A stretch of 64,000 bases of DNA from Rhynchonema sp. JSB1_4 (taxonomy: Eukaryota; Nematoda; Chromadorea; Monhysterida; Xyalidae), in assembly GCA_030248065.1 (NCBI GenBank), contig JASAMV010003794.1, positions 1-64,000 on the forward strand, given 5' to 3'. The first letter of the stretch is position 1. Every line of letters begins with the position of its first letter. The notes under the pieces are model-generated. The model was given only the letters and a program-made list of their open reading frames with translations. It was not told the DNA's origin and searched no databases. This document shows positions 31,381-42,588 of this stretch, piece after piece. The translations under genes were made by a program, and so were the position numbers.

Positions 31381-31456
<76 letters not shown>
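31379..31456. repeat. Trinucleotide microsatellite (CAT/ATC)n
   Basis: About 25 perfect CAT units. It gives long poly-His or poly-Ile open frames that are not genes. Confidence 0.97.
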
Positions 31457-31457
<1 letters not shown>

Positions 31458-32131
31458 GAGGGCGCGGCCATGCAAACGCGGGCGCCGGTCAGAAAAATAT
31501 TCTATGTCCCAGACCCGCCCCGCGTTTGCCTGGCCGCACTTTGCGGATCGCAATTTGCGGGTCACTCGAAACATTTATTTGGCTGCAACACATAAAAATG
31601 AACCAATCAGCGTCGAGCAACGACGCACACGTGCCGTAGCATGAGAACCGAAATTTTTGTGGTCCGGAGTACAAAAGAAGGAAATACTATAAAATTTAAG
31701 AAAATTCAAAAAAGCTAAAAAAAAGTTTGACAATAAAAAAATTTTTATCCAACCCCTGATCATCACCGACAACCAGGCTCACGAACGAGTCAACGAAGTG
31801 AATGGCTGCCTGAAAAGGCAAACCACCTCGACATACAAATGTAGGTACGCGCTGTTGGATCTGTGACGTTCCTTGTGTGCATTGATTTGTGACAGTTTTC
31901 TGTTCTACAAACTCGGCTTTTCGGATCAGTGTTAAGAACGCACTAATTACGCAGATAGCCTGAGCCAGTGCTCGTGACGAAACAAAATGAATCCGTGCAC
32001 GGGCGGATGAACTAGATTTGCCCCCAGGCTCAAGAGATTTAGATCATAGTATTCGAATTTTTGAATTTTTCGACCACTGCAGCGCTGGTTTGGTTGGTCG
32101 CCCAGAAACCTAATTGTCGTACACGCACAAC

Positions 32132-32630
32132 CAGGGTTGGGCAAAAAAACGACCGCGTTTTTTCTTAAAAAAATGACGCTTTTAAAAAAAACGCCTGGTC
32201 GTTTTTCGTTTTTTTAAATCCTGAATTTTCTTGATTTTCCCTGATTTTTCAGGGAAAGTACCCTGATCATCAAGGAAAATCAATTTTTTTGACCCATTTT
32301 TTTCAACAAATTTTCGACAAATATTTACTTTGTCGAGATACGTCGATATACGGAGTTTGATTTTCAATGATGACCCCGGCCAAAGTGGTCCCATTATGCG
32401 GGTCTGAAATGGGATCTTAACAACTCGCTAGAAAACGGTTGAAACCCGTTTATTTTGCCTCAGAATAGATAGAATTACTTCATTTAACCACGTATTCTTC
32501 GCAACATGAGCGTTTTCATTTTTTTTGGGGTGGGGGCATATTTTGGTCATCTGGGCGTTATAAAAAACATTTTTAAACGAACGTTTTTAAAAAAACAAAT
32601 TTTTGCAAAAAAGTTTCTTGCCCAACCGTG
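32132..32630. mobile_element. hAT-like MITE, CAGGGTTGGGCAAAAAA family (copy 2, reverse body)
   Basis: Ends CAGGGTTGGGCAAAAAA and CCCAACCGTG, with a perfect 8-bp duplication cgcacaac (32124-32131, 32631-32638). The body is the reverse complement of 12484-12975. Confidence 0.93.
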
Positions 32631-33184
32631 CGCACAACAGCCTTTTTGAGCTTTCAGAGTTAAACTTTGTTCCACTGTTTAGAGAATGCCGGTTATGCGC
32701 TTATTATTGACTGGTGTTCAGAGCCGGACCCACATTAGTCCGCTGGTTTGGTTTTCAGCAAATGGCTCTGGAATTATCGTTTGCCCGAAAGCCGCATAAA
32801 CGACCTTTTTGAATTGGTTTTTTATTGCAGGTAAAACCACGCAAACGCTATTGACAACAAAAGTATAAAAAACACCTGACAGCAAATGCCCAAAGTGCCC
32901 AAGTGTTGTTGATACGGCACAATCAGCTGAAGCTACATAGAACTCTTCTTTCTTCTGTTTGAGCCCAATTGTTGACCTGTATTTTTGATGAACAACAATA
33001 TGCGTGTGCTTGTATTGGGAATTTGGTGTGAGGTGGGACACTCCGACGCGGCATCGAACAAAAGAAATAATATCTTGATTTGGTCGTTCATTGAGATTTC
33101 AACATAATCACCCGGTATTTATAAACGGCCAATTTGAAAGTCTTTTTTTGAATACGGCATGCGCTCTCTTTTAAACAGCAACGT

Positions 33185-33275
33185 TGGTTGGTTTATTGCT
33201 CTCAGTGACGCATAAAACCATGCACGTAAATTAGTGATAGAAGCACAGTTACAAGACCGGGTGGGACAATTACGG
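33185..33275. repeat. Dispersed repeat shared with 40915-41006
   Basis: Both copies read tgacgcataaaaccatgcac and then gggtgggacaattacgga in the same order and orientation, about 90 bp with few differences. Confidence 0.75.
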
Positions 33276-33479
33276 AAATGAAAATAGTTACAACACTGGT
33301 TATAACAAAACCACAGCAAATAAAAGCTACAAAAAGCGCCAAGGAGAGAGAAAGATCACGGTCATCAGGACAGATCACAGGACATGTTAACAGAACTGAA
33401 AATTATGCATTAATCCTCGTCCTCGTCAAACGACAAATGTCGGGCTCAGAGGGCGCATATTGGGATCAGTCCATATTGT

Positions 33480-33666
33480 CAACAGTCCAGAACGGATGGT
33501 GGGTTGGTGATTGTCCGCCACTTCCGTGTACCACCATTTAGCGACGTGGCTGGCGTCCCCAGGCTGACGTGAATGCGTATCGAACGAGACATCGCCATAT
33601 CCATCTCGTTGACCGCATCCGGACGCGGTGGCGATAGAGCCCAAACAGCAACGTCATGTTCCGATT
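33480..33666 (-). CDS. Possible isolated exon, function unknown
   Basis: A good acceptor (TTTTTTTTCAG ending at 33667) is followed by 60 open codons in phase 2, with balanced composition (DVAVWALSPPRPDAVNEMD). Another frame is also open over much of the stretch. No partner exon was found and no domain is recognised. Open frames at 33856-34053 and 34405-34677 on the same strand could belong to the same gene, but phases could not be reconciled. Confidence 0.22.
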
Positions 33667-33699
33667 CTGAAAAAAAATAAGTAAAAAATCCAGCTGTAA

Positions 33700-34880
33700 T
33701 AGAATACCGGCAATGCACTGTTTTTCCATTTTTAAATCAATCATCATCGAACGAGATATTCCCTGGCGCCTCACCGTTAAGCTAACAAACAAGCTGACTA
33801 TGACGTCACTACTAAACATTGTCTTGGTTATTGACGATAATTTGAATTGTAAAGTTCAGAAAAATATGCTCATAATTTCAATTTTTAGACCGAGAAGATT
33901 TGGTGTTGAGGCAAGCATAGTATTGTCGTGGCAAGCCATTCGTGTCCAAACGGCGCCGACGGGGACGTTTGTAGCCGGTAGCACTGTAGCATTGTTGCGA
34001 GCAACCGCCAGCCAGTCAACAGGCGCATGATGTAATCGGCCATAACCGGTCACAACAAAAGATCAATACTGCGCTGCCACTTTAGGACTGCGGTTGGACT
34101 ACAAAGTTAATTGAATTTTGGTTGTGGTAATCAGACTTGGAGTTACGACGTGATCCGAATAAAGTCTGGCTTGGTCTTGTCGTTGTCTGACTGGAATATC
34201 GCAATGTTCGCCTTCACTTTTGTTCCGTGTCCATGATGTCTACACCCAATTGATCCCTGGCAGGTGAGTTGTCACAGTGGGGCAGCGACGGTTGCTATGT
34301 ATAACCGATAGCGCACGAATGCCGCCCTCGACCCTACAATATTGGTGACCTCAACATGGTTGACTGTTACACTGGTCTACCAGGCACCGAGCATGTTGGC
34401 TACCCTATGCACCACCGAAGACCATTGTGTGCACCAGTGTACTGGCAATGACACGTGCACCTGGCTCTGGAAGTCTGATCACACAAGGCATGTCTTTTGA
34501 AGAAAAAATACCGAATTTCCTCCGAATATATTTCCATGCAATTGGTTTCAGCGGTAAACTCTTAACTCTGATGGTGTCTAGATTCGATTGTAATGCGTCA
34601 GAAGCTGTTATGTACACATGTAAGCGAGAGATTAAATTTTTCATCATCATAGTTTCTTGTCCCAGGTAGACATTCACGGTTCTCGACTTACCATGAAAGA
34701 AAAAATAAACTCAAGTTTCCAATAAACGTGCGTGTCTAACGCCGCAGGGGTCAGAGACACAGCCAAACTAATAAGGAGTGTATTACAAGAAATACGGCAG
34801 CAATAAAAATCGTTCAGATCGCAGAAATTAGGTTCACTATATTATCATTAGGCATGGGCTTGACAGCACTGGTTGCGTGA
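33700..34880. other. No gene supported
   Basis: Several minus-strand open frames of 65-90 codons without recognisable domains or consistent splice junctions. Confidence 0.4.
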
Positions 34881-34886
34881 TTTATT
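34881..34886 (-). promoter_or_regulatory. Polyadenylation signal immediately after the protease stop
   Basis: AATAAA begins one base after the TGA of the protease gene on the minus strand, implying a very short 3' UTR if used. Confidence 0.5.
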
Positions 34887-34887
34887 C

Positions 34888-37405
34888 TCAAGTTGCGTGT
34901 TTGCGGTTTTCCTCAATCCATTCCATGTAGCTGTGAACCTGCAGCAAAATTATGTAAATGGGTGTCAATGAGACGAATGACACTTTTATATTGATGACAC
35001 AAAATAATGACAAACTTTGACAAAGAAATTTTCGCCGACTTCGCATTCCGACAGCTTCGATTGGTGCTGGTAGGTTGCGAGGAACGAGACGACGCCATGC
35101 AGCACCCATTTACCGTCTGCCTTGCACACGAACGGGCCGCCAGAGTCACCCTGAGTGTCAAGGAAAATCTTTCTCTCTTTTTTGCATCTGAGCTAAAGTT
35201 GATGCACATCGGAATAAAACTTACGAAGCAAAAGTTCGACTTTGGATGTCCGTGTCGAATGCCACAGATCAAGTGTTCGAAGGGGCGCGCGTAATTCTCG
35301 CAACCTTGAGTGGTCGTTGTTAGCATGGTCTGTTTCAGCGGTCCGGCGTAAGACTCTGTGAATGACCGCGCTGTTGTTGTTGCGAACAACGTTTCGCTTT
35401 CGAGAAATTTCGTAATTTCATATCCCGCCAAGAGGGATATATAAAAATAATTGTCATGATTTTCACACGATTTACGTACCCCAATTATGCTTTTCGTCTT
35501 CCGTGCGTCCCCAGCCGGTGACGAAACATCGTGTGCCATCAGGAATCGATCTCGTTGGGAGACAGACCGGTTGAACGGCAGAGTTGAACCGGATCGGGTC
35601 TTTGAACACGAGCACTGAAAAGATTCGCTTTGAAGAAAAATCGACACAAAAAATCACCATAAAATAGAAATCGACCAACATGCCAGATCAGCTCTTGGGT
35701 GCAGAATGACCTCGCTCGTTTGCACGTGCTCTCGAAGCTTTGAGCTGTCATGCAGTCCGAAGAAAGCTTTGGCCGTTTTATGGGGGCTGCAATCGCGCGC
35801 AAGATTCACCATATTGGGATTTAACAACGATTATTTTTTAGCTCAATTTTAATGTTTTTTAAGTTAAATGCGCAACTCCGCACACGCAATGAGCGGCCGT
35901 GATCACGTGATGGTGGTCAATGATTGATCCACCGCAGTAGTTGCCCTCGGGATTCAGCAGGAACACTTGCCATGGCCAGCTGTTTTTGATTGCCGTTTCA
36001 CCGTCTGCGGAGTAAATAAGCAATTTTTGGGAGAATGTGAAAGGTCAATGAATCCGGCTTCTTGTCAAATTGACAAAAATGGGGTCGAAACGGAGTGCAG
36101 TCACCAAAAAATGGTTCTTTTTCTTCGTTCTTAAAAGCAAAAAAATCTATTGTCTCATCTAAAATCTAATCTAAAATCCTATTGGCGCTCGAGTGCAGGT
36201 TTCGCATGACCTTGTCCTTCTGACCGAGAAAAAATCACATTCAACATTATCATTGATCAGTTAACTAACAAATTATCAATCGGGCACTGTTCGCGTTTGC
36301 GATCGTCGAATGGAAATGGTTCGCTGCCGAAACGTCGGGTTGAGTTATAGGCGTACCACAATGCACATCAGTCGGTGGGGGCGGTGGTGGGGGTGCTGGC
36401 GGAGGAACTGCAAATTGTGCAGTGCTCTACTGTGGTGTCAAGAATATGTACATACCGTAGTTTTCCACATAAGGTCCACCCCCCTCCGCACCTCGAATGG
36501 CCCCTCGCGGGCCGCATTATGAAAATTTTTCAATTAAAGCTCCCCGGGGTTCCATTTGGATCTACATAATATTTATGCAATGGTCCATCACTTTTTAAGC
36601 CGACCTTATATTTGTAAAAACCGTTCAGAGATCACTGAGCGACAAACATATTTTTCGTTTTTTTCGGTTGTGTTACTTCGCTTAGATGAGGATGGTAAAA
36701 AACCGGGTTCGTTTCCGATTAAAGCCTCCAGAGGCTCTAATAGAATTCTTTATTCGTTTTCATCGGAGGGCCCATTTTATAATAAATTCTGCAAGAGCAC
36801 AGGGGGCTTTAAGTGGCGAACTCCGGCACATATTGCAAATTTTTGTAACTTTTTATTATTAAAACCAACAAAAAATATCCACGCCGCACCTTCTCCGTCC
36901 TTTCGTCCATACGCACAAACGAAACTGCGCGGATTCATTGCGCAAAAGGTGCAACGCCAATGGTAGGTGGGGTCATTTTCGAACACGTACGCGATCGGAC
37001 ACAGATCCTCGCGGTGGCACGCGGGCGATGCGGCCCAGTACTCGATTTCGGCACCCTAAAAATTTCGGCGGATCAAAAAATCTCCGCACGTACGCCCGTC
37101 CAGGCACACACATTATTACCAGTAGTTGTATGAGTTCAACTTGCGGCGTGATCAATACGCCTTGATTGTGCTGGTCAAGTTGTTGGCGCTCGCAATGTCT
37201 CTTGGCTTCGTCATAAAGCATCGCGTTGAATTGCACATAACATCGTTTGGTCGATTTCGATGTCAAGTGCGACGTTCTTGTATTCGGGCAACTTTCGAGC
37301 GTTGTCGAAACATAAATCGTGCTGGAATCCAAGCGCATCAGGAAATCCATCGATCGATGGATAAATGAACAGCAACAACGCCAGAATTGGGCGTACGGCT
37401 GGCAT
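34888..37405 (-). CDS. Secreted C-type-lectin/trypsin-like serine protease chimera (9 exons)
   Basis: Exons 37120-37405, 36890-37055, 36270-36407, 35884-36004, 35680-35786, 35480-35614, 35225-35355, 35016-35150 and 34888-34938 encode about 422 residues. A signal peptide (RPILALLLFIYPSIDG) is followed by a lectin-like segment (RCYVQFNAMLYDEAKRHC ... SFVCAYGRK). Next come a poly-Pro linker, a propeptide Cys (HCGTPITQP) and an S1 peptidase domain. Visible are SWPWQVFLL, the catalytic His in TAAHC, Asp in DLALL and Ser in GDSGGP. The residue at trypsin position 189 reads Asn (NFCFGDSGGP), not Asp, so classical Arg/Lys specificity is doubtful. All junctions after exon 1 keep phase. Exon 1 needs a one-base shift between signal-peptide and lectin frames, so it has an indel or another 5' exon. 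Confidence 0.85.
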
Positions 37406-38064
37406 GGCGTTGGGATTGGAATGGGATTTTGGTTTTGATTGATACTGTTGTGTTTTGTTCTGTGCCAAAAAATATGTATGATTTATGGAAACGCCGGGAA
37501 CTATGGAGGTTTCACACATGCCGTCGAAAACTACAGTAATCGCTGAGCTGGCGTAAAGCTCGAGAAAGGTCGAACCGTGTGGCATATAATTTCCGAGTCA
37601 AAGATCAATTGCTTTCTGTACGCTGCGAACAATTGCAAAATTTTTAGGGTGGCTATGGTCAGAAAAAACGTGAGGTCACTGGTAATTGTTATGCTTTGAT
37701 AGACTTCGAAATTTTGCGCTGTCGGTAGGGTTCGGTACACGTAAATAACCAAAGTTGACCGCTGATCAAAGCGAAAGCGGTGAATTGCAAAAGAAAATTT
37801 TCCAAAGCTTGTCGGAGAATCGGAAAAGGCTTCAAATCAGAGGTCGTGGCCGGCCCGGCCCGACCCGAGCCCCCAAATCTCCGGCCCGGCCCGGCCCGAA
37901 CCCCCAAATTTTTGGCTCAGATTTTAACCCAAACCAGAGGTCGCAATCGGGCCAAATCGGGCCAATTTTTGTCATAATTTTTGCGATTTTTTGTTTTATT
38001 TTTTGGTTGAAAATTCATTGTTTTCCGTGAAAAAGTCGTCAGATAGACAATACTGATCCATCAC

Positions 38065-38444
38065 CAGTGTAGTTCCTGGTCCGGCGCGGCGGTTAGTGTA
38101 CCTACCCCTTTTTTCCGTGCGGCGGTTAGTGTACCTCCCTCTGGGGGGGAAGACCCAAATTCAGGAAAAAGTCACTTTTTGAGGTAGAAAATTTGACCGA
38201 TTTTTGCCCCTTTTTGGAAAAAATTCTCCATAAAAAGGGTATTTTGGCGACTTGTGACATCATTGACCTAAAAATCACCCATTTTAGGCCTAAAAATGCC
38301 CATTTTAGGCCTAAAAATGCCGATTTTAGGCAAAAAATGAGGCGGTTAGTGTACCTGACGCGGCAGTTAGTGTACTAGTGAACCTTGGTCGCGGCGGTTA
38401 GTGTACCTTAGGGGGGGACCCCCCTCCCCCCAGGAACTACACTG
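38065..38444. mobile_element. hAT-like MITE, family B, nested
   Basis: Ends CAGTGTAGTTCCTGGTCCGG and CCAGGAACTACACTG. The phrase gcggcggttagtgtacct recurs four to five times near both ends. Right flank ctgatcac and left flank ctgatc-catcac match only with an insertion, so the duplication is imperfect. The centre (38250-38340) matches 245-300 of the first family B copy. Confidence 0.8.
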
Positions 38445-38583
38445 CTGATCACTTACTTGCCGAATTCGTCAGAAATTTCAATATTCTTGACAAAAAATCC
38501 AACTTTTCAGTAAAATAAGTCACTTCAGAAGCTTCGGGCCGGGGTGCCCGGCCCGACCCTCCAAATCTCCGGCCCGGCCCGGT

Positions 38584-38780
38584 TTCGCGCGTAGCGCGCG
38601 ATTTGTTGCCTATTTGGAGTGAAAAGTACCGATTTTATATACCATTTTGAGCCAAGAATCGCAACTTACTCTACTAGCCGCCGGGCGGCGACCTACCTAG
38701 TGTACCAGGATGGAGCGTCAACCTACCTGCCTACTGTACGTGTACCAAGGGGGGACCCCCACCCCCCCTGCAACACCGTT
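38584..38780. repeat. Family C-like phrase block
   Basis: Contains the cgcgcgtagcgcgcgat palindrome, the cgattttatataccattttgagcc backbone and ctacctactgtacc words, as in 722-1031. Termini and target duplication were not resolved. Confidence 0.55.
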
Positions 38781-38972
38781 GTTTTCAACCAAAAAATTAG
38801 GTTAAAAAAGCTAAAAAATTATGACAAAAATTGGGTTAAAATCTGTGCCAAAAATTCGGGCCGGGCCGGGCCAGAAATTTTAGTATTTTTGACAAAAAAT
38901 CCTACATTTTCAGTAAAATAAGTCACTTCAGAAGCTTCGGGCCGGGTACCTCGGCCCGGCCCGACCCTCCAA

Positions 38973-39398
38973 ACAGTGTAGTGGCAGGCCCATGTGTGGG
39001 AGGTAAGTATGATGCGGGGTTGGACCGGAAGCGTGAGAGGTATGATTTTGGTCACCCAAAAAGGCGAAAACACACCGTTTTTGTGATACAATTTTGGCCA
39101 AAAATTGAGGTAAAAATAGTACTTTTTCCAAATTTTCGCCGAAAGTCGCCTAAAAATAGGTATTATGGGTGGGTTTGCGCGCGGAGCGCGCGATTTTTGG
39201 GAAAATAAGGTCGAAAAACACCGATTTTTGCCTTAAAAAGGTATAAAATTGCTTGTGAGAGGTATGATTTGGAGTTGTGAGAGGTAAGTACTCAATCAAC
39301 CCCCCCCCCCCAACCCCCCCCTCCGGTTTTGTGGTAGGTAAGTACTCAGAGGGGGGGGGTAACCCCCCCCCCCAACCCCCCCCCCCAGCCACTACTAT
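38973..39398. mobile_element. hAT-like MITE, family D, nested
   Basis: Starts CAGTGTAGTGGC and ends GCCACTACTATG (imperfect inverse). A perfect 8-bp duplication cctccaaa lies at 38965-38972 and 39399-39406. The phrase gagaggtatgattt/gaggtaagtact recurs near both ends around a gcgcgcggagcgcgcg palindrome. Confidence 0.88.
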
Positions 39399-39475
39399 GC
39401 CTCCAAATCTCCGGCTCGGCCCGAGCCAAAAGCCCAAAATCGCGGCCCGCCCCGATTGCGACCTCTGCTTCTAAT

Positions 39476-39795
39476 CAGAGGTTGCAGGCCCGGCCCATCC
39501 CGAGCCCCGTTATCTCCGGCCCGGCCCGAGGTGGCCAAAGCTCGGCCGGGCCCTGCGCGAATTTTTTGGGTCCAGGTTTTTACCTGGTTTTTGTCATAAT
39601 TTTTGCTATTTTTCTAAACCTTTTTTTGGTGAAAAAAAAAAGATTGCTTTCAATGAAAAAGTTGTCAGATAGACAAGTACCAGAGGTGGGAATCGGGCCG
39701 GGTTACCTCGGCCCGGCCCGATCCGACAGTTCGGGCCGGGAAGTCCGGCCCGGCCCGATTTTTTTCGGCCCGACTTTTTCTGATGATGTTTTGAA
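39476..39795. mobile_element. Family A-like GGCCC repeats abutting the previous element
   Basis: Begins CAGAGGTTGCAGGCCCGGCCC immediately after the previous target copy, and has another start, CAGAGGTGGGAATCGGGCC, near 39683. A right terminus was not found, so this is probably a partial or nested fragment. Confidence 0.5.
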
Positions 39796-39799
39796 GTAA

Positions 39800-42470
39800 A
39801 TTTTCTGGTTGTGTTGGGTGACGTGCTTGGTATTGGGTTTATTGTGTTGGTGAGTTTCATTAGATAATAAACACCCAAATGCCCGATATTTCTTCGACTT
39901 TTGCCCTCACATTGATAGTTTATGTTTCTTTACGTTACTTTGTTTGTTTCTGGGCCCATCCATTGTAGAGCACGTGCGTGGTGTGAATGCCACAGGAAAC
40001 ACGTGCCCAAAATGCATGTTATGCTGATAAACTGTCGGTTCTTTATCGTTTCTTTCGTTCTCTTCCAAAAAAATATAACGAACCGGTTCTTGCAACTGTA
40101 GTTGTGTGTTGTTTTACAGGATCTCACTCGTTCTGGATCGATCGTTAGAGTAAGCAAGATGTCGCAGCTGCTGAAAATGAAAACTGATTAATTGCTCAAT
40201 AATGCTGCCCCGCTCAAAATCTCAACCGACGTTTTGAGCTACTTGTCTGTCGGTGAAAATGACTGTTGTGACCCGACGTCGCCGCTGGCATCAAGTGTCT
40301 TCATAATCAGATCACCTTCACAAAAATAAGATTTGGTGAATATTTATTTCTTCCACTCAATGGATTTCGGGATGTCATTATTGTTGTGGTGCTGCTCTTC
40401 AAATTTGTTCAGCAAGCGATTCCTGATTTAATCGTTATCAACGGTGACGTTATGGATCGGTGAGTGGGTTTCTTTGTTTTAAGCTTCGTTCTGTTTTTCT
40501 TGCACTTGGAGTATAATTTATTTTTATTACAAACCAACTCATAAGGCAAATATTAGTTTCGACGACCAGAAGAACTGTCTCAGTCGTTTTTTCGATCACA
40601 GAAAGTGACACAGCATCAATGGAATTTGCACACTGATTTTCCTGCTTAATCAGCTGCGGAAGGTTCGTTGTGAGTCACCGCGGACAAAAACATTGCTGCC
40701 GGAATTGTATGTATCATGGTTTTACTTACGATTGTTTATAGATAATCAGTGAATCAGTGCGGCGAAGCAAACAGCCAAAGCAAGCGACACAACATCATAT
40801 TTTTTACCAGTTCGCTGATGAAAAATGGCACCTTTCCTTTCTGACCTTGTCCCAAGGTTTATCTTACGGTGGTTCACGGCATGGATCCGCTAGCTGGGTT
40901 GGGTCTGCAGTCTGCTGGTTGGTTTATTGTTCTCAATGACGCATAAAACCATGCACGTAAATTACTGATAGACGCACAGTTACACGGCCGGGTGGGACAA
41001 TTACGGATTGTTGGTTGTCATCTTGCTTTCCGACCGGCAAAGGTACTGCGACGAGCGGAACGTAATACTAATGTCACAACATCACATTTCTTTGCTGCTC
41101 CACTGTCTGCCTATCCTCCGCTTCTGACCAACGGCCATTTAGTCATCACATGAAGTGTTCATGTGTTGTGACGACGGTTGTGTACGATTGGGTCTGCAGT
41201 GCTTGTTGTGCCTTGTGGGCACGCACATGCATGCTCAGTACTTTTTATTGAATCTGAATTTTTGTCGCCTGATATTTCAAGTCGACGTCGACCATGGGGG
41301 TGCGTTTGTCTTTATGCGATGTTTTCTGTGTCCAGTGCTCTGGTGTGCGTGTGATGTTTTTCTCACGCATTTCACCACGGCTGCGAAAAAAATTTATGGT
41401 GGAGTGGACTATTTGATTCCACGAATAAATGCATGTGCTATGTATGCGTGCAGCGTGCAGGTATAAAGATGCGACCTCTCTCTCACGTGTGAATGTACCA
41501 CCCAAAGTGACCAGAGGCGAAACCACAGCCCAGAACCAGGGCTAACTTGCATATCTCAGTGCTTCACGTGTCGTGTCGCATGTGTGTGCACACTTTTGAT
41601 AAACTCTCCACGCCCTCCTCCCCCTTTTATGTGCTAGTGAGGCTGCTTCTTGGTGGCGCTGTAGTTCCAGAATTCAAAGTAGGTATAGTGTTGGAAGGAA
41701 CGTCAGTTCTAGTCACAGCATCAGTGGCGTGACAGCTGAACAGGGAGCTTACAATCTGACATTATGTACACTCACTCCACTCGGGGGGTTATAAAATGTG
41801 TGCTACGCTGCGCTCAGAACATTTGGTTGGTGGTGCTAGAAGTTGAATAAAATACAAGCCCTAATATTACGATTGCCATACCACCTACTTGTATAAATGT
41901 GGGGTATATATGGCCTGAATGATGCACCATAAACTTGAACGCTAGAATGAACAAATATGAACCACACTAAAGTATGTATTGAAATGCGAATGAGTGAGTA
42001 CTGACTGGAGTGGAAGACTACAGTTTTGATTTGTGCCCTTCCAAGTTTCGACTCTCGATATGAATAAACTTTACCATTTAGTTTGGTTGGGTGGTTGGCT
42101 CATCTTCGTAAGTCGTCCTTTTTATCCAAGTAGACGTGATACGACCAACTAATCCTTGCGGTTTCGCACCCAGCTGCGGCTGCAGGCGGATTTGTCAATT
42201 TATTACGTCTGCCTTTTATGTGAGCAATCAGTTCACTTTGCTTGTGTATTCCCGGAAATGCTGCCAATCTTGAAAAGCGCTCCGAAAAACGCCCCGGCCC
42301 GACTTTTTTTTCGCCGTTCTGCTCCGATGTTACTGCGCGAAATAATGGGCCTGCCTCTGCCTGTAAGCACGGTTTTCAGAGAATGATATTTCCTTTCCGG
42401 AAGGGGACCTAATTCTGTCAGCTATCGCTTGGAGATGTTTTGTACTCTGCTGCTGGTGTTCGTTTCGAAA
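39800..42470. other. No gene supported
   Basis: Low-complexity to unique sequence with GT-rich tracts. It contains the dispersed repeat at 40915-41006 (partner 33185-33275). Open frames up to 103 codons show no recognisable domains. Confidence 0.45.
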
Positions 42471-42588
42471 TTTTTAACTTACGTATTCAGCAACGTTTCT
42501 TTTCATCCCTAATAAAGTGTTCTGTTCAATTTTTAACTTACGTATTCAGCAACGTTTCTTTTCATCCCTAATAAAGTGTTGTGTTCCT
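42471..42588. repeat. Tandem duplication, two 59-bp units
   Basis: The unit tttttaacttacgtattcag...aataaagtgtt is repeated with one substitution (ctgttc versus gtgttc). It is recent in appearance. Confidence 0.95.

Larger units (their letters stand above)
37838..39467. mobile_element. hAT-like element, family A (GGGCC-rich), carrying nested insertions
   Basis: Starts CAGAGGTCGTGGCCGGCCCGG and ends CCCGATTGCGACCTCTG. Target copies cttcaaat (37830-37837) and cttctaat (39468-39475) agree at seven of eight positions. The backbone matches 489-1304 in inverted orientation. Two nested hAT-like elements (38065-38444, 38973-39398) and a probable third (about 38660-38780, ctacctactgtaccag words) interrupt it. 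Confidence 0.8.

Noticed and set aside
31303..31644. Open frames with long poly-His or poly-Ile runs
   Set aside because: They read through the CAT microsatellite at 31379-31456 in three frames; no splice context or conserved domain.
31456..31756. Possible hAT element ending CCAACCCCTG
   Set aside because: The candidate left end lies in the ATC microsatellite, so any matching target duplication is meaningless.
33856..34677. Minus-strand open frames that might be exons of an extra gene
   Set aside because: Phases and splice sites could not be reconciled with each other or with 33480-33666; composition alone is not enough.
34913..35647. Longest single minus-strand open frame, 244 codons
   Set aside because: It is an alternative frame spanning protease exons and introns. 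The spliced frame carries all the S1 peptidase motifs instead.
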